From JBDTMC01 sp039934475 (GTDB taxonomy: Bacteria > Acidobacteriota > Terriglobia > Bryobacterales > Bryobacteraceae): DNA of 23,800 bases. Within the stretch, counting starts at the first letter, position 1; the number at the start of each line of letters is the position of its first letter. Shown piece after piece: positions 7,962 to 15,214 of this stretch. A program made the translations under genes and the position numbers. The notes under the pieces were generated by a model, which saw only the letters and a program-made list of their open reading frames with translations, had not been told where the DNA came from and made no database searches. The stretch lies in contig JBDTMC010000064.1 of assembly GCA_039934475.1 (NCBI GenBank), positions 1 through 23,800 on the forward strand, read 5' to 3'.

Positions 7962-8897
7962 CTAAGCCGCCAGGAACTCAGACAGCTTCTCCCATTCGGG
8001 GGCTTCACCAAATCTGGCGCCTCGTTTCTCTGGTTCGATGGCCCGCAATAGTCCGGTGAGCACGCCGCCGGCGCCTACTTCGAGGAAGCGTTCCGCGCCC
8101 AGGGCGGCGAGGCGTCGAACGGATTCCGTCCAGCGCACGGGATTCGGCACCTGTTGATATAAGCCCTCGCGAGCTTCCGCCGCGGTGTGAACCTCTACGG
8201 CCTGCCAGTTGTTGACCAAGGGTACAGCGAGGTCCCGAAAAGTCACTGCGTTCAAGTCGGCGGCCAGCCGTTGCTGCGCCGGTATCATAAGGGCGCAATG
8301 GAACGGCGCGCTGACAGGCAGCAAAATCGCCTTGCGGGCACCAGCGGCCTTGGCCAGTTCAATGGCGCGCTGCACCGCGCCTGAGTTTCCGGCAATCACA
8401 ATCTGATCCGGGGAATTCAAATTCGCCGCGCTCACGATTTCTCCCTCGGCCGCGGCGGTGAGGACTTCATCGAGCTTCTCCGCGGGCAGGCGCAGCAACG
8501 CGGCCATAGCGCCGACGCCCTGCGGGACCGCCTCCTGCATGTACCGCCCGCGATTGCGCACCAGGCGTACCGCATCGAAGAAGTGAAGGGCGCCCGCCGC
8601 CACCAGCGCCGAATACTCGCCCAAGCTGTGGCCTGCCACCATGTCCGGTGAGACCCCTTGCTCGCGGAGCACAGCGAACGCCGCGGTGGAAACGGTGAGC
8701 AGCGCCGGTTGCGTATTTTCGGTCAGCTTCAGCTGGTCTTCCGGCCCCTCGAAACAGAGTGAGGAGAGACTGAAGCCGAGCGCTTCATCGGCTTCCTCAA
8801 AGACCCGGGCCGCCACCGGCCAACGCTCGGCCAGAGACTTTCCCATCCCGGCGAACTGCGATCCTTGTCCTGGAAATAAGAATGCGATTTTGGACAT
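7962..8897 (-). CDS. fabD: malonyl-CoA:ACP transacylase
   Basis: FabD moves the malonyl group from CoA to acyl carrier protein for fatty-acid synthesis in the cytoplasm. The 311-residue length matches the family (about 310). Visible landmarks are FPGQGSQ (8-14), the nucleophile motif GHSLGEYSA with Ser91, Arg116 in RNRGRYMQEAVPQG for malonyl carboxylate binding, and His200 in PVSAPFH. ATG 8897 starts the canonical MSKIAFLFPGQGSQ and has an AAGGG a few bases upstream; a GTG at 8924 would add nine unlikely residues. No other fab gene is adjacent. The PpiC lipoprotein lies directly downstream and a HEAT-repeat gene starts divergently 44 bases away, so the promoters must share a very short spacer. 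Confidence 0.95.
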   Translation of the reverse strand: MSKIAFLFPGQGSQFAGMGKSLAERWPVAARVFEEADEALGFSLSSLCFEGPEDQLKLTENTQPALLTVSTAAFAVLREQGVSPDMVAGHSLGEYSALVAAGALHFFDAVRLVRNRGRYMQEAVPQGVGAMAALLRLPAEKLDEVLTAAAEGEIVSAANLNSPDQIVIAGNSGAVQRAIELAKAAGARKAILLPVSAPFHCALMIPAQQRLAADLNAVTFRDLAVPLVNNWQAVEVHTAAEAREGLYQQVPNPVRWTESVRRLAALGAERFLEVGAGGVLTGLLRAIEPEKRGARFGEAPEWEKLSEFLAA

Positions 8898-8941
8898 GAA
8901 ACCCTTATTTTCACCTAACCGCACGGCCTTGCGCCAGTCAT

Positions 8942-9988
8942 ATGGCTATGCTGCGCCAAGTTCTCCTTCTCGCAATAATGGCTGTTGGGCTTCCCGGGCA
9001 ACAACCAACCTTTTCCAATGCCAACCTCCGGACGGCGCCGGCGACGGGAGGTCTTGACGCCTCCATTCGAGCCGCGGCGGCCGGGCAACGTGGCCCGTTG
9101 TGGATTGGTTATGCCGTGCCGGCGCAATCGGGAACAGGGGAATCCTGCTGTTGGAATGGTTCCAACCATGGCTGTGGTTTGGAAGACAATCGCGGTTCCA
9201 CCGTACACAGTGGCGGAGAGAAGGTCCCGGTAAAGCTGGAAGGCCCCAGTCACTATTCGGTTCTCTATCGGGTGGAGGGCGGTTTTGTTGGCCGTCTGGC
9301 GGCGTACGCACTGGATTGTCCGATAGACGCGGGCGGCCTTCCGGTAGTGTGGCTGACGGGAGTTACGCCGTCGGAGAGTATTGCGACTCTGGCGCGTTAC
9401 GCCGTGTCTGCCGATCAAACGAAAGTCGCGAATAGCGCAATCTTCGCTATCGCGATGCACGCCGGCGCCGAGGCGGACGGCGCGCTGGAGCGAATCGCCG
9501 CGCCCACTCAGCCGGAAAAGGTTCGTCGTGACGCGCTGTTTTGGCTGGGTATGGCACGGGGCCGCCGCGGTTATGAAGTGGTCAGCCGCGTGGTGCGGGA
9601 AGATCCGAGCGATCATGTTCGCGAGCATGCAATTTTCGTCCTCTCCGAAAGCAAAGAACCGGAGGCCATTCCCACCATCATCCGCATCGCTAAGGAAGAC
9701 AAGAGCGCGCACGTGCGCGGCAAGGCTCTCTTCTGGCTGGCGCAGAAGGCGTCCAAGAAGGCTGGAGCCGCCATTTCCGATTCGATAGCGAATGACCCGG
9801 ACACTGAGGTGAAAAAGGCGGCCGTGTTCGCGCTGACGCAACTTCCCAACGACGGAGGAGTGCCTGCGCTGATACAGGTCGCGCGCAGTAATGGGAACAT
9901 GAATGTCCGCAAGCAGGCCATGTTCTGGTTAGGGCAATCCAAAGATCCCCGGGCGCTGCAGTTTATCGAAACCGTGCTGGCGCGATAG
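8942..9988 (+). CDS. secreted HEAT-repeat protein
   Basis: A 348-residue exported protein. A signal peptide (LRQVLLLAIMAVGLPGQQ) occupies about the first 20 residues; ATG 8942 or 8948 could be the start. Residues about 50-150 form a non-repeat domain with GPLWIGYAVP and several cysteines (ESCCWNGSNHGCG, about 67-79, and Cys126), which suggests disulfides outside the cytoplasm. From about 193 to the end there are about five helical repeats with a period near 32 residues and a recurring VR..ALFWL or VK.AAVFAL phrase, ending in ALQFIETVL. HEAT repeats usually make protein-binding scaffolds; the partner is unknown. The gene faces the histidine-kinase-like gene tail to tail with 12 bases between stops. 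Confidence 0.85.
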   Translation: MAMLRQVLLLAIMAVGLPGQQPTFSNANLRTAPATGGLDASIRAAAAGQRGPLWIGYAVPAQSGTGESCCWNGSNHGCGLEDNRGSTVHSGGEKVPVKLEGPSHYSVLYRVEGGFVGRLAAYALDCPIDAGGLPVVWLTGVTPSESIATLARYAVSADQTKVANSAIFAIAMHAGAEADGALERIAAPTQPEKVRRDALFWLGMARGRRGYEVVSRVVREDPSDHVREHAIFVLSESKEPEAIPTIIRIAKEDKSAHVRGKALFWLAQKASKKAGAAISDSIANDPDTEVKKAAVFALTQLPNDGGVPALIQVARSNGNMNVRKQAMFWLGQSKDPRALQFIETVLAR

Positions 9989-10000
9989 TGCGGCGGTGGG

Positions 10001-11701
10001 TCAGGTGGCAGCTTGTTCGGTAGCGGTAGTGAAGCGTGTCAGGATGGACGTCATCAGTCGTTGCAGCTCGTCCGAATCCACCGGTTTGTGAAGGACGAAA
10101 GCCAGGCTCATCGCCAGAGGGGGATCGAAGCCCTCTGTTAGCAGGACGAAAACGGGGACGATGGGACGGACACGCTCAAAGAGCCCCAGCCAATTGAGAC
10201 CCTGGAGGCGCATGGCCGAAAAGATGACGTCGAACTTCAGGCGCTGTGCGAAGTCCACAGCCTCTTCGGCGTTAACCACGGGCACGACTCGATGGCCCCG
10301 TTCTCCGAGCAGCATCACCAGCCGGCGTTGCTCGTTCTCATCGGGTTCCACCAGCAGTATGTTGAGGACGACATCGGGATCGGGCACCGGACTGCCGGCA
10401 ATTAAGGCAGTACGGCTCTGGGCGACTGGCAATTCGATCTCGTAGCGTGACGCTCCGGCGCCCGGCAGCCGCAATACTCCATTGAAGCTCTGAATGATGC
10501 TGCGGCAAATATCCATGCCCAATCCCTCGGTGGCAGTGGCTGGAGGGTCCTGGGCCGCGGGCGAGTTGATCTCTATCAGGGCGTGGCGGGAGAGGCGGCG
10601 GGACGTGAGGGAGATCCACTTCACCGGCGCATCGGCCAATGCTCCCTCTATGCGGCGCAACAGGCTAACCAGCACCTGTTCCAGTTGGGCTTCGGAGGCG
10701 AGCACCGAGATTGGTTCCATGGATACGGCGAGGCGCCGCTCGATGCCAGTCTGACGCCACTCATTCTCACGCGCTGCCAGAACGCTCTCCAGCATCCGGT
10801 TGAGATCTACGGGGCGGGCTTCGGCCTTTTGCCAGGCGAAGTTCGCCAGCCTGGCCACAAGATTAGAGGCGCGGCGCGCTTCGGCAACAATCATTGCCGC
10901 CTCCTCAGCTGCTTCGCGCGGCAAGGACCTTGCAGCCAGCACCTCAGCTGTGCGCTGAAGAGTCTCAATCGGCGCGCGCAGATCGGAAACGACATTGGCA
11001 ATCAAAACGCCAGCCGCGGCCAGCTTCTCCGAACGTGTGAGTTCCTCTTGAATTTGCTGGTGTTCGAGCAATTTGAGCGCTGCGCCTACCTGATTCGCGA
11101 GGTGCCGTAGGGCATCCTGTTCGTCTTGTGTGAGCTTGTGTATCCGTCTGTTATGGCGCAGTTCCAGGATTCCAAACAACTCATCATGAGCGAACATAGG
11201 TATAAAGATCAGCGCCCGAGCGCCCTGTTCTCCCAGTAGCCGGCGCGAACTGTCGGCATGCGTGTCGGCAATCATCAACAGAGCACGGCTTCTGGCGCAG
11301 AGGGCGGCTCCGCTTGGCGGATCCGGCTGATCTTGGACCGAGATTGTCTGCGCCTCCGGTTCATCGGGTGTCGGCACTCTTTCCAGGGTCTGCGCGGCCC
11401 GTCTATATAAGTACAGGCGGACGCCGGCGGATCCAACAATGGGCGGAAGGCTCTTCGTGAGCCGGGCTAGAATCTCGGCTGGTGACTGGCTTCCAATCAT
11501 TTGCTCACCGAGGGCGGTGATCGCACGAAGGAAGGCCCGCAGTTTGTTGATCCGCCGTACACGCAGGAACCAAACGCCGGAAGCGAGCAGAACCGAGATC
11601 ACGGCAGTGAGGGCCGTGGCCTGGGAGACCGAATCGCCTCCGATCAGCGCGGTGACCGAGGAAACCAAACTGACTACTGCGGCCGCTGAGATGCCAGCCA
11701 T
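10001..11701 (-). CDS. degenerate GAF/histidine-kinase/receiver hybrid protein
   Basis: A 566-residue two-component-like protein that appears catalytically dead. Two hydrophobic segments (about 5-21 and 28-47) anchor it in the membrane. A GAF-type domain covers about 68-213, then a dimerisation helix and an ATPase-like region to about 427. A receiver-like domain follows (about 446-552). The H-box reads SEKLAAAGVLIANVVSDLRA, with Ser239 (codon TCC at 10985-10987) where the phosphoacceptor His belongs. The N-box reads SLLRRIEGAL without its Asn. No DNGPGI-like G1 box is seen; only EGLGMDICRSI remains of the G2 region. In the receiver, DVIFSAMRLQG puts Ala496 (codon GCC at 10214-10216) at the phosphoacceptor Asp, while the acidic VEPDE, T522 and K539 are retained. 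The start overlaps the HAD gene by 28 bases. It may work as a sensor scaffold; that is inference. Confidence 0.88.
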   Translation of the reverse strand: MAGISAAAVVSLVSSVTALIGGDSVSQATALTAVISVLLASGVWFLRVRRINKLRAFLRAITALGEQMIGSQSPAEILARLTKSLPPIVGSAGVRLYLYRRAAQTLERVPTPDEPEAQTISVQDQPDPPSGAALCARSRALLMIADTHADSSRRLLGEQGARALIFIPMFAHDELFGILELRHNRRIHKLTQDEQDALRHLANQVGAALKLLEHQQIQEELTRSEKLAAAGVLIANVVSDLRAPIETLQRTAEVLAARSLPREAAEEAAMIVAEARRASNLVARLANFAWQKAEARPVDLNRMLESVLAARENEWRQTGIERRLAVSMEPISVLASEAQLEQVLVSLLRRIEGALADAPVKWISLTSRRLSRHALIEINSPAAQDPPATATEGLGMDICRSIIQSFNGVLRLPGAGASRYEIELPVAQSRTALIAGSPVPDPDVVLNILLVEPDENEQRRLVMLLGERGHRVVPVVNAEEAVDFAQRLKFDVIFSAMRLQGLNWLGLFERVRPIVPVFVLLTEGFDPPLAMSLAFVLHKPVDSDELQRLMTSILTRFTTATEQAAT

Positions 11702-12381
11702 GAGAATAGCTCCGGATCACAAAAGTCGCGAATAGCCAGATCGACGTCGGGGAATTTCGCGTGGCTTGTTTGTACACCCACCACTCGGGCGCCGGCTGCG
11801 CTGGCGGCCGCTGTACCGGTGTAGGAGTCCTCGAAGACGATGCAGTTCTTGGGGTCCATTTGGAGCAAGGCCGCTACCCGCAGGTAGACCTCAGGATGAG
11901 GCTTGGGGTTTGCCACCCGATGACCGTCCACAATGGCTTGGAAACAGCCTTCGAGGCCCGCGGCTTCGAGGACAAAAGCGACGTTCGCCGGTTCGGCATT
12001 CGTTCCTACGCCAGTGGGAACGTGGGCGGCGTGACGAATAAAATCAACTACGCCCGGCACCATCCGCTGGGAGAGTTCCGGTTTCATCAGCTCACGGTAG
12101 AGGCGCTCTTTGGCCGCGCCGTGACGAAAGACTTCTTCGCTGGTGACTTGATCTCCAAACAGGTCTCGAACGAGCTCGTCGTTTCGCCTGCCGTACATTC
12201 GCTCTTCCAGATTATCGATAGTAATTCCAAATCCGGCCAAATAAGACACCCACGCTTTAGTATGGACCGGATTAGAGTCGATAATAACTCCGTCCATATC
12301 AAAGATCAGCGCAAGTCCTTGAGAGATGATGGGAAGTGCAGACACGTCGCAACGGGATGATACCGCGTGCAGGGGGAACAC
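11674..12381 (-). CDS. HAD-family phosphatase, beta-phosphoglucomutase-like
   Basis: A cytoplasmic haloacid-dehalogenase phosphatase of about 235 residues. All four motifs are intact: FDMDGVIIDSNPVH (nucleophile Asp28 and acid/base Asp30), the motif II Thr127 in GVGTNAE, Lys160 in NPKPHPEVYL, and E184/D185 in VFEDSYTG. A helical cap follows motif I, as in the PGM-like subclass that acts on sugar phosphates and similar small substrates; the substrate cannot be read from sequence. The start used is GTG 12381, six bases after the DUF1080 stop. A GTG at 12345 (giving a start like VSALPIISQGLALIFDMDG) is an equally reasonable choice. The 3' end overlaps the kinase-like gene. Confidence 0.9.
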   Translation of the reverse strand: MFPLHAVSSRCDVSALPIISQGLALIFDMDGVIIDSNPVHTKAWVSYLAGFGITIDNLEERMYGRRNDELVRDLFGDQVTSEEVFRHGAAKERLYRELMKPELSQRMVPGVVDFIRHAAHVPTGVGTNAEPANVAFVLEAAGLEGCFQAIVDGHRVANPKPHPEVYLRVAALLQMDPKNCIVFEDSYTGTAAASAAGARVVGVQTSHAKFPDVDLAIRDFCDPELFSWLASQRPQ

Positions 12382-12387
12382 CGCAAA

Positions 12388-13125
12388 TCACCACGTTTTC
12401 AAACGAATATTTCGATATTCCACCTTCATTGGCGGACCGACGTGAACCTGCACTCCGATCAGTCCGTCGGCTGGACGGTTGGGCTGATCGTCATCCAGCA
12501 CCACCGTCATCAGATGGCCATTCACGATATGAGTGAGAACGTTCCCGCGGATGATCAGGTGGACGCTATTCCAGTCGTCGTTGACAAATCCCGCCATTGG
12601 CCCGGCTTCTCCGAATGACGTGAGGAGAATAGGAGGGCGGGTGCCGACAACGCGGGTCATCTGCCCGCGGACGGCAAGAAACAGCCGGCCCTTCTCCTCA
12701 TAGTTGTTGCCGGTGTATTGCCTGGTGCCGTCGATATCGCATTGGTAGCCGCGCATCGCGAAGCGGTTGGCAGGCGTCACGGGATCGGGCACCAGGGCGC
12801 TGCGGTAGTTGATGCCGCTGTTCCCATTCGCGGTAATCCGGAAATCAGCCTTTAGTTCAAAATCGCGGGGACGGCCACCCTTCCACACAACGAAAGTGTT
12901 GCTGCGGACAATGGTATCGGGCGTAATTTCGCCGACGAGGGAGCCATTCTCAACCCGCCAATACTTGGAATCACCCTCCCATCCGGTAAGCGATTTCCCG
13001 TCGAAGATCGGAGCAAAGCCCGGTTCATCACCCTGGATGGGTTGGGGCCGGTCGCTCTGTTTCGGGACATAGCTTTGGGCGGCAGCCGCGGCCACCGCAA
13101 GCAACACACTAAGCACGACGCGCAT
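12388..13125 (-). CDS. secreted DUF1080 / 3-keto-disaccharide hydrolase family protein
   Basis: A 245-residue exported protein with a signal peptide (MRVVLSVLLAVAAAAAQS). The single LamG-like beta-sandwich shows the family phrases: FAPIFDGKSLTGWEGDSKYW, VENGSLVGEI, FELKADFRI, GNSGINYRS, GYQCDIDG, YEEKGRLFL, IIRGNVLTHIVNG and GLIGVQVHVGPPMKVEYRNI. DUF1080 members bind or cleave carbohydrates; some are 3-keto-glycoside hydrolases. ATG 13125 is chosen because GGAGGAA sits three bases upstream, and the longer TTG frame would read through that ribosome site. The first 17 bases overlap the end of the membrane-protein gene, so the two are coupled. Confidence 0.9.
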   Translation of the reverse strand: MRVVLSVLLAVAAAAAQSYVPKQSDRPQPIQGDEPGFAPIFDGKSLTGWEGDSKYWRVENGSLVGEITPDTIVRSNTFVVWKGGRPRDFELKADFRITANGNSGINYRSALVPDPVTPANRFAMRGYQCDIDGTRQYTGNNYEEKGRLFLAVRGQMTRVVGTRPPILLTSFGEAGPMAGFVNDDWNSVHLIIRGNVLTHIVNGHLMTVVLDDDQPNRPADGLIGVQVHVGPPMKVEYRNIRLKTW

Positions 13126-13729
13126 TGGTTCCTCCAAGAAACGAAAATTGTCCGGCGATCAGTAGCTGCGCCGCGTAATAGGTGAGCCAGATGGCATAAC
13201 CGGCCGCGGGCAGGGTGGTGATGAAACGGTCCGCTGCCAGCATTGAATCGGACGCCAGGAAGAGCAGGGCTCCGGCGGTGGCAAAAGCTCCTGTACGGAA
13301 GCTGCTTGCGGCCATGGTGGATAACGCCGCCACGTAGACGGCGACGGGAATACGCAACGGTCCCAAGGCAGGCCATAGCCAGGCGGTGAATGCCAGTGCG
13401 AAGATCGCGATTGCCGCAATCACAGCCCAGGGCGTTCGCCTCACCCCGGCTTTCCAGAAGGCTGCGATATAGGCGATGTGACCGCACAGAAACGCAATCA
13501 AGCCGGAGGTGAAGAGCGCCGGACTCGCCTCAAGCAAGGCGTCTCCCACAGCACCGAAGAGTAAACCCGCTACCAGTCTCGGATTCCTGCGGACGAGCAG
13601 CGCCAGCACTGCCACGGACAATGCTTTGATGGCCCACCGTCCCGGGAATCCGCCGGAACTCACGGTGGCCGTATACACCAAGCTGCAGAGGGCCGAAATC
13701 AGCAGGACGGGGTTCATGAACTGGCCCAT
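13109..13729 (-). CDS. lysoplasmalogenase-like (YhhN/TMEM86 family) membrane protein
   Basis: A roughly 206-residue, very hydrophobic protein with about seven to eight predicted membrane helices. The family signature residues are present: LLFGAVGDALLE, LIAFLCGHIAYIAAFW, LLFLASDSMLA and YYAAQLLIAGQF. The animal homologue TMEM86B hydrolyses the vinyl-ether bond of lysoplasmalogens; bacterial YhhN substrates are poorly defined. ATG 13729 is used; ATG 13717 (MNPVLLISAL) would begin directly at the first helix and is just as likely. The gene is the first of an overlapped four-gene minus-strand operon and is divergent from the XdhC gene, with about 43 bases between. Confidence 0.85.
   Translation of the reverse strand: MGQFMNPVLLISALCSLVYTATVSSGGFPGRWAIKALSVAVLALLVRRNPRLVAGLLFGAVGDALLEASPALFTSGLIAFLCGHIAYIAAFWKAGVRRTPWAVIAAIAIFALAFTAWLWPALGPLRIPVAVYVAALSTMAASSFRTGAFATAGALLFLASDSMLAADRFITTLPAAGYAIWLTYYAAQLLIAGQFSFLGGTNARRA
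13129..13135 (-). promoter_or_regulatory. strong ribosome binding site for the DUF1080 gene
   Basis: The minus strand reads GGAGGAACCAATG. The GGAGG core is five bases from the ATG at 13125, and the site lies inside the end of the upstream gene. It rules out the upstream TTG (13137) as a start. Confidence 0.8.
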
Positions 13730-13757
13730 TGTACTAAGCCGCTGCAATCGCTCGCGT

Positions 13758-13763
13758 TATAAT
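13758..13763 (+). promoter_or_regulatory. TATAAT -10 element close to the XdhC-family start codon
   Basis: A perfect TATAAT ends nine bases before the ATG at 13773. A start of transcription at the usual distance would lie at or next to the ATG, and no Shine-Dalgarno sequence is present, so the transcript may be leaderless. No convincing -35 hexamer at a normal spacing is seen. Confidence 0.5.
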
Positions 13764-13772
13764 TCATCACAG

Positions 13773-14612
13773 ATGGACATCTTTGAGGAGCTGGTGCGCC
13801 TGCGCCGCCTGGGCCAAAAATGCGCGGTGGCGACAATCGTTCAAGTGCGCGGCTCCATACCGGGCTATGAGAGTGCCAAGCTACTGGTGCGCGAGGATGG
13901 GTCAATGGTGGGCACCATCGGGGGTGGCTGTGTGGAAGCGGAAGTGTGGAACGCAGCGCGTGAAGTGATGGCGGAAGAGAAGCCGCGCAAGTTGAGTTTC
14001 AATTTGGGGAACGATGCCGCCTACGATAACGGGCTGATTTGCGGAGGCCAATTGGACGTCTTTGTGGAAGCGATTATCCCGCAGCCGCGCGCCTTCATCT
14101 TTGGCGCTGGACACATCTCACGCAGCTTGTCTCAAGTGGCAACCCTGGCGGGTTTTGGAACAGTCGTGATCGATAATCGGGAAGCCTTCGCCAATCGCGA
14201 ACGATTCCCCGAAGCCGATGAGATTCACGCCGAAGAGTACGAGGATGTTTACCAGAAGCTGACCATCAACTCGTCGAGTTACCTGGTGATTGTGACTCGC
14301 GGCCACCGTGACGATATGCGCGTCCTTCGTTGGGCCATTGGCACGCCGGCGCGGTATGTGGCCATGGTTGGCAGCCGCCGCAAGGTGTACGCCATTCTGA
14401 AAGAGTTTGAGAAGGAAGGCATCACGCGCGAGAGCCTGGATAGGATCTACGCGCCGATGGGCCTCGAGATCGGCGCCATTACGCCGGAGGAAATTGCGAT
14501 CTCCGTACTGGCTGAGATGATCGCTGTACGGCGCCAGCCTGACGGCGGCGCATGGCGAAGCCTTTCGAAATCGGTTTTTGCCGAGCAGCCCGAGCGGGCT
14601 CTTTCGCAGTGA
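13773..14612 (+). CDS. XdhC/CoxI-family molybdoenzyme maturation factor
   Basis: A cytoplasmic 279-residue protein. The N-terminal XdhC_CoxI domain shows VATIVQVRGSIPGYESAK, GTIGGGCVEAEVW with Cys53, and NGLICGGQLDVFVE. The C-terminal Rossmann-like domain shows FIFGAGHISRSLSQVA, VVIDNREAFANRERFPEAD, VIVTRGHRDD, YVAMVGSRRK and APMGLEIGAITPEEIAISVL. XdhC binds molybdenum cofactor and helps insert its sulfurated form into xanthine-dehydrogenase-family enzymes. ATG 13773 is used because homology begins there; upstream codons in the frame are antisense to the divergent membrane-protein gene. The stop overlaps or lies just before the next gene. No xanthine or CO dehydrogenase subunit gene is in the window, so the client enzyme is encoded elsewhere. 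Confidence 0.93.
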   Translation: MDIFEELVRLRRLGQKCAVATIVQVRGSIPGYESAKLLVREDGSMVGTIGGGCVEAEVWNAAREVMAEEKPRKLSFNLGNDAAYDNGLICGGQLDVFVEAIIPQPRAFIFGAGHISRSLSQVATLAGFGTVVIDNREAFANRERFPEADEIHAEEYEDVYQKLTINSSSYLVIVTRGHRDDMRVLRWAIGTPARYVAMVGSRRKVYAILKEFEKEGITRESLDRIYAPMGLEIGAITPEEIAISVLAEMIAVRRQPDGGAWRSLSKSVFAEQPERALSQ

Positions 14613-14623
14613 ACGACAGTGGC

Positions 14624-15214
14624 ATGCGCGTAGCGGCAGTGATTCTGGCGGGGGGAGCTTCGCGCCGCATGGGTTCGCCAAAGCCGCTTCTCCGGCTGAA
14701 TGACGAAACGTTTGCCGATCGCCTGATCCGGGTTCTGGGCGAGGTGTGCCGGCCGATTGTCGTTGTCCTCGGCCACGGAGCAACTGAAATTCTGCCGGGA
14801 ATCGAACGGCGCGCAGAAGTCCTCATCGCAGTCAATCCGCAGCCGGACCTGGGCCAGCTATCCTCACTACAATGCGGACTCCGCACTCTTACCCAGGAGT
14901 ACGATGCCGTGATGTTCACGCCGGTGGACTATCCGGCAATCGAAGCGTCCACGGTGGGTGCTTTGGCTGCGGCGATTGAAACCAACGTCATCGCAGTGCC
15001 ACGCTTCAACGGGCGGCGCGGGCACCCCGTGTGTTTGCGCGCACAACTGGCGGCCGAGATTCTGGCGCTACCTAGGGAAGGGCGCGCCAGTGACGTAATT
15101 CACGCTTATCGCGAACAGACGGCTTACGTGGAAGTGAACGACCCGGGCATTGCGAGCGATGTAGACGATCGCGAAAGTTATCAGCGCCTTCTTGCGATGG
15201 CGGAGAAGCGATGA
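14624..15214 (+). CDS. MobA/MocA-like nucleotidyltransferase
   Basis: A cytoplasmic NTP-transferase-fold protein of about 196 residues. Motifs are AAVILAGGASRRMGSPKPLL for nucleotide binding, LGQLSSLQCGL, the metal-binding Asp in MFTPVDYPAI, and RFNGRRGHPVCL. Next to an XdhC gene the likely job is CTP:molybdopterin cytidylyltransfer (MocA), which makes the cytosine-dinucleotide cofactor of xanthine-dehydrogenase-type enzymes; a GTP-using relative cannot be excluded. ATG 14624 gives the canonical N-terminus. A GTG at 14609 overlaps the XdhC stop (GTGA) and would suit translational coupling. The 3' end overlaps the next gene by ATGA. Confidence 0.88.
   Translation: MRVAAVILAGGASRRMGSPKPLLRLNDETFADRLIRVLGEVCRPIVVVLGHGATEILPGIERRAEVLIAVNPQPDLGQLSSLQCGLRTLTQEYDAVMFTPVDYPAIEASTVGALAAAIETNVIAVPRFNGRRGHPVCLRAQLAAEILALPREGRASDVIHAYREQTAYVEVNDPGIASDVDDRESYQRLLAMAEKR

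Noticed and set aside
8915..9841. 308-residue minus-strand frame opposite the HEAT gene
   Set aside because: Regular HEAT repeats and a signal peptide support the plus strand; the minus frame has no motif and would overlap the fabD promoter.
13509..13772. 88-residue N-terminal extension of the XdhC-family frame
   Set aside because: It is antisense to the divergent membrane-protein gene, and family homology begins at ATG 13773.
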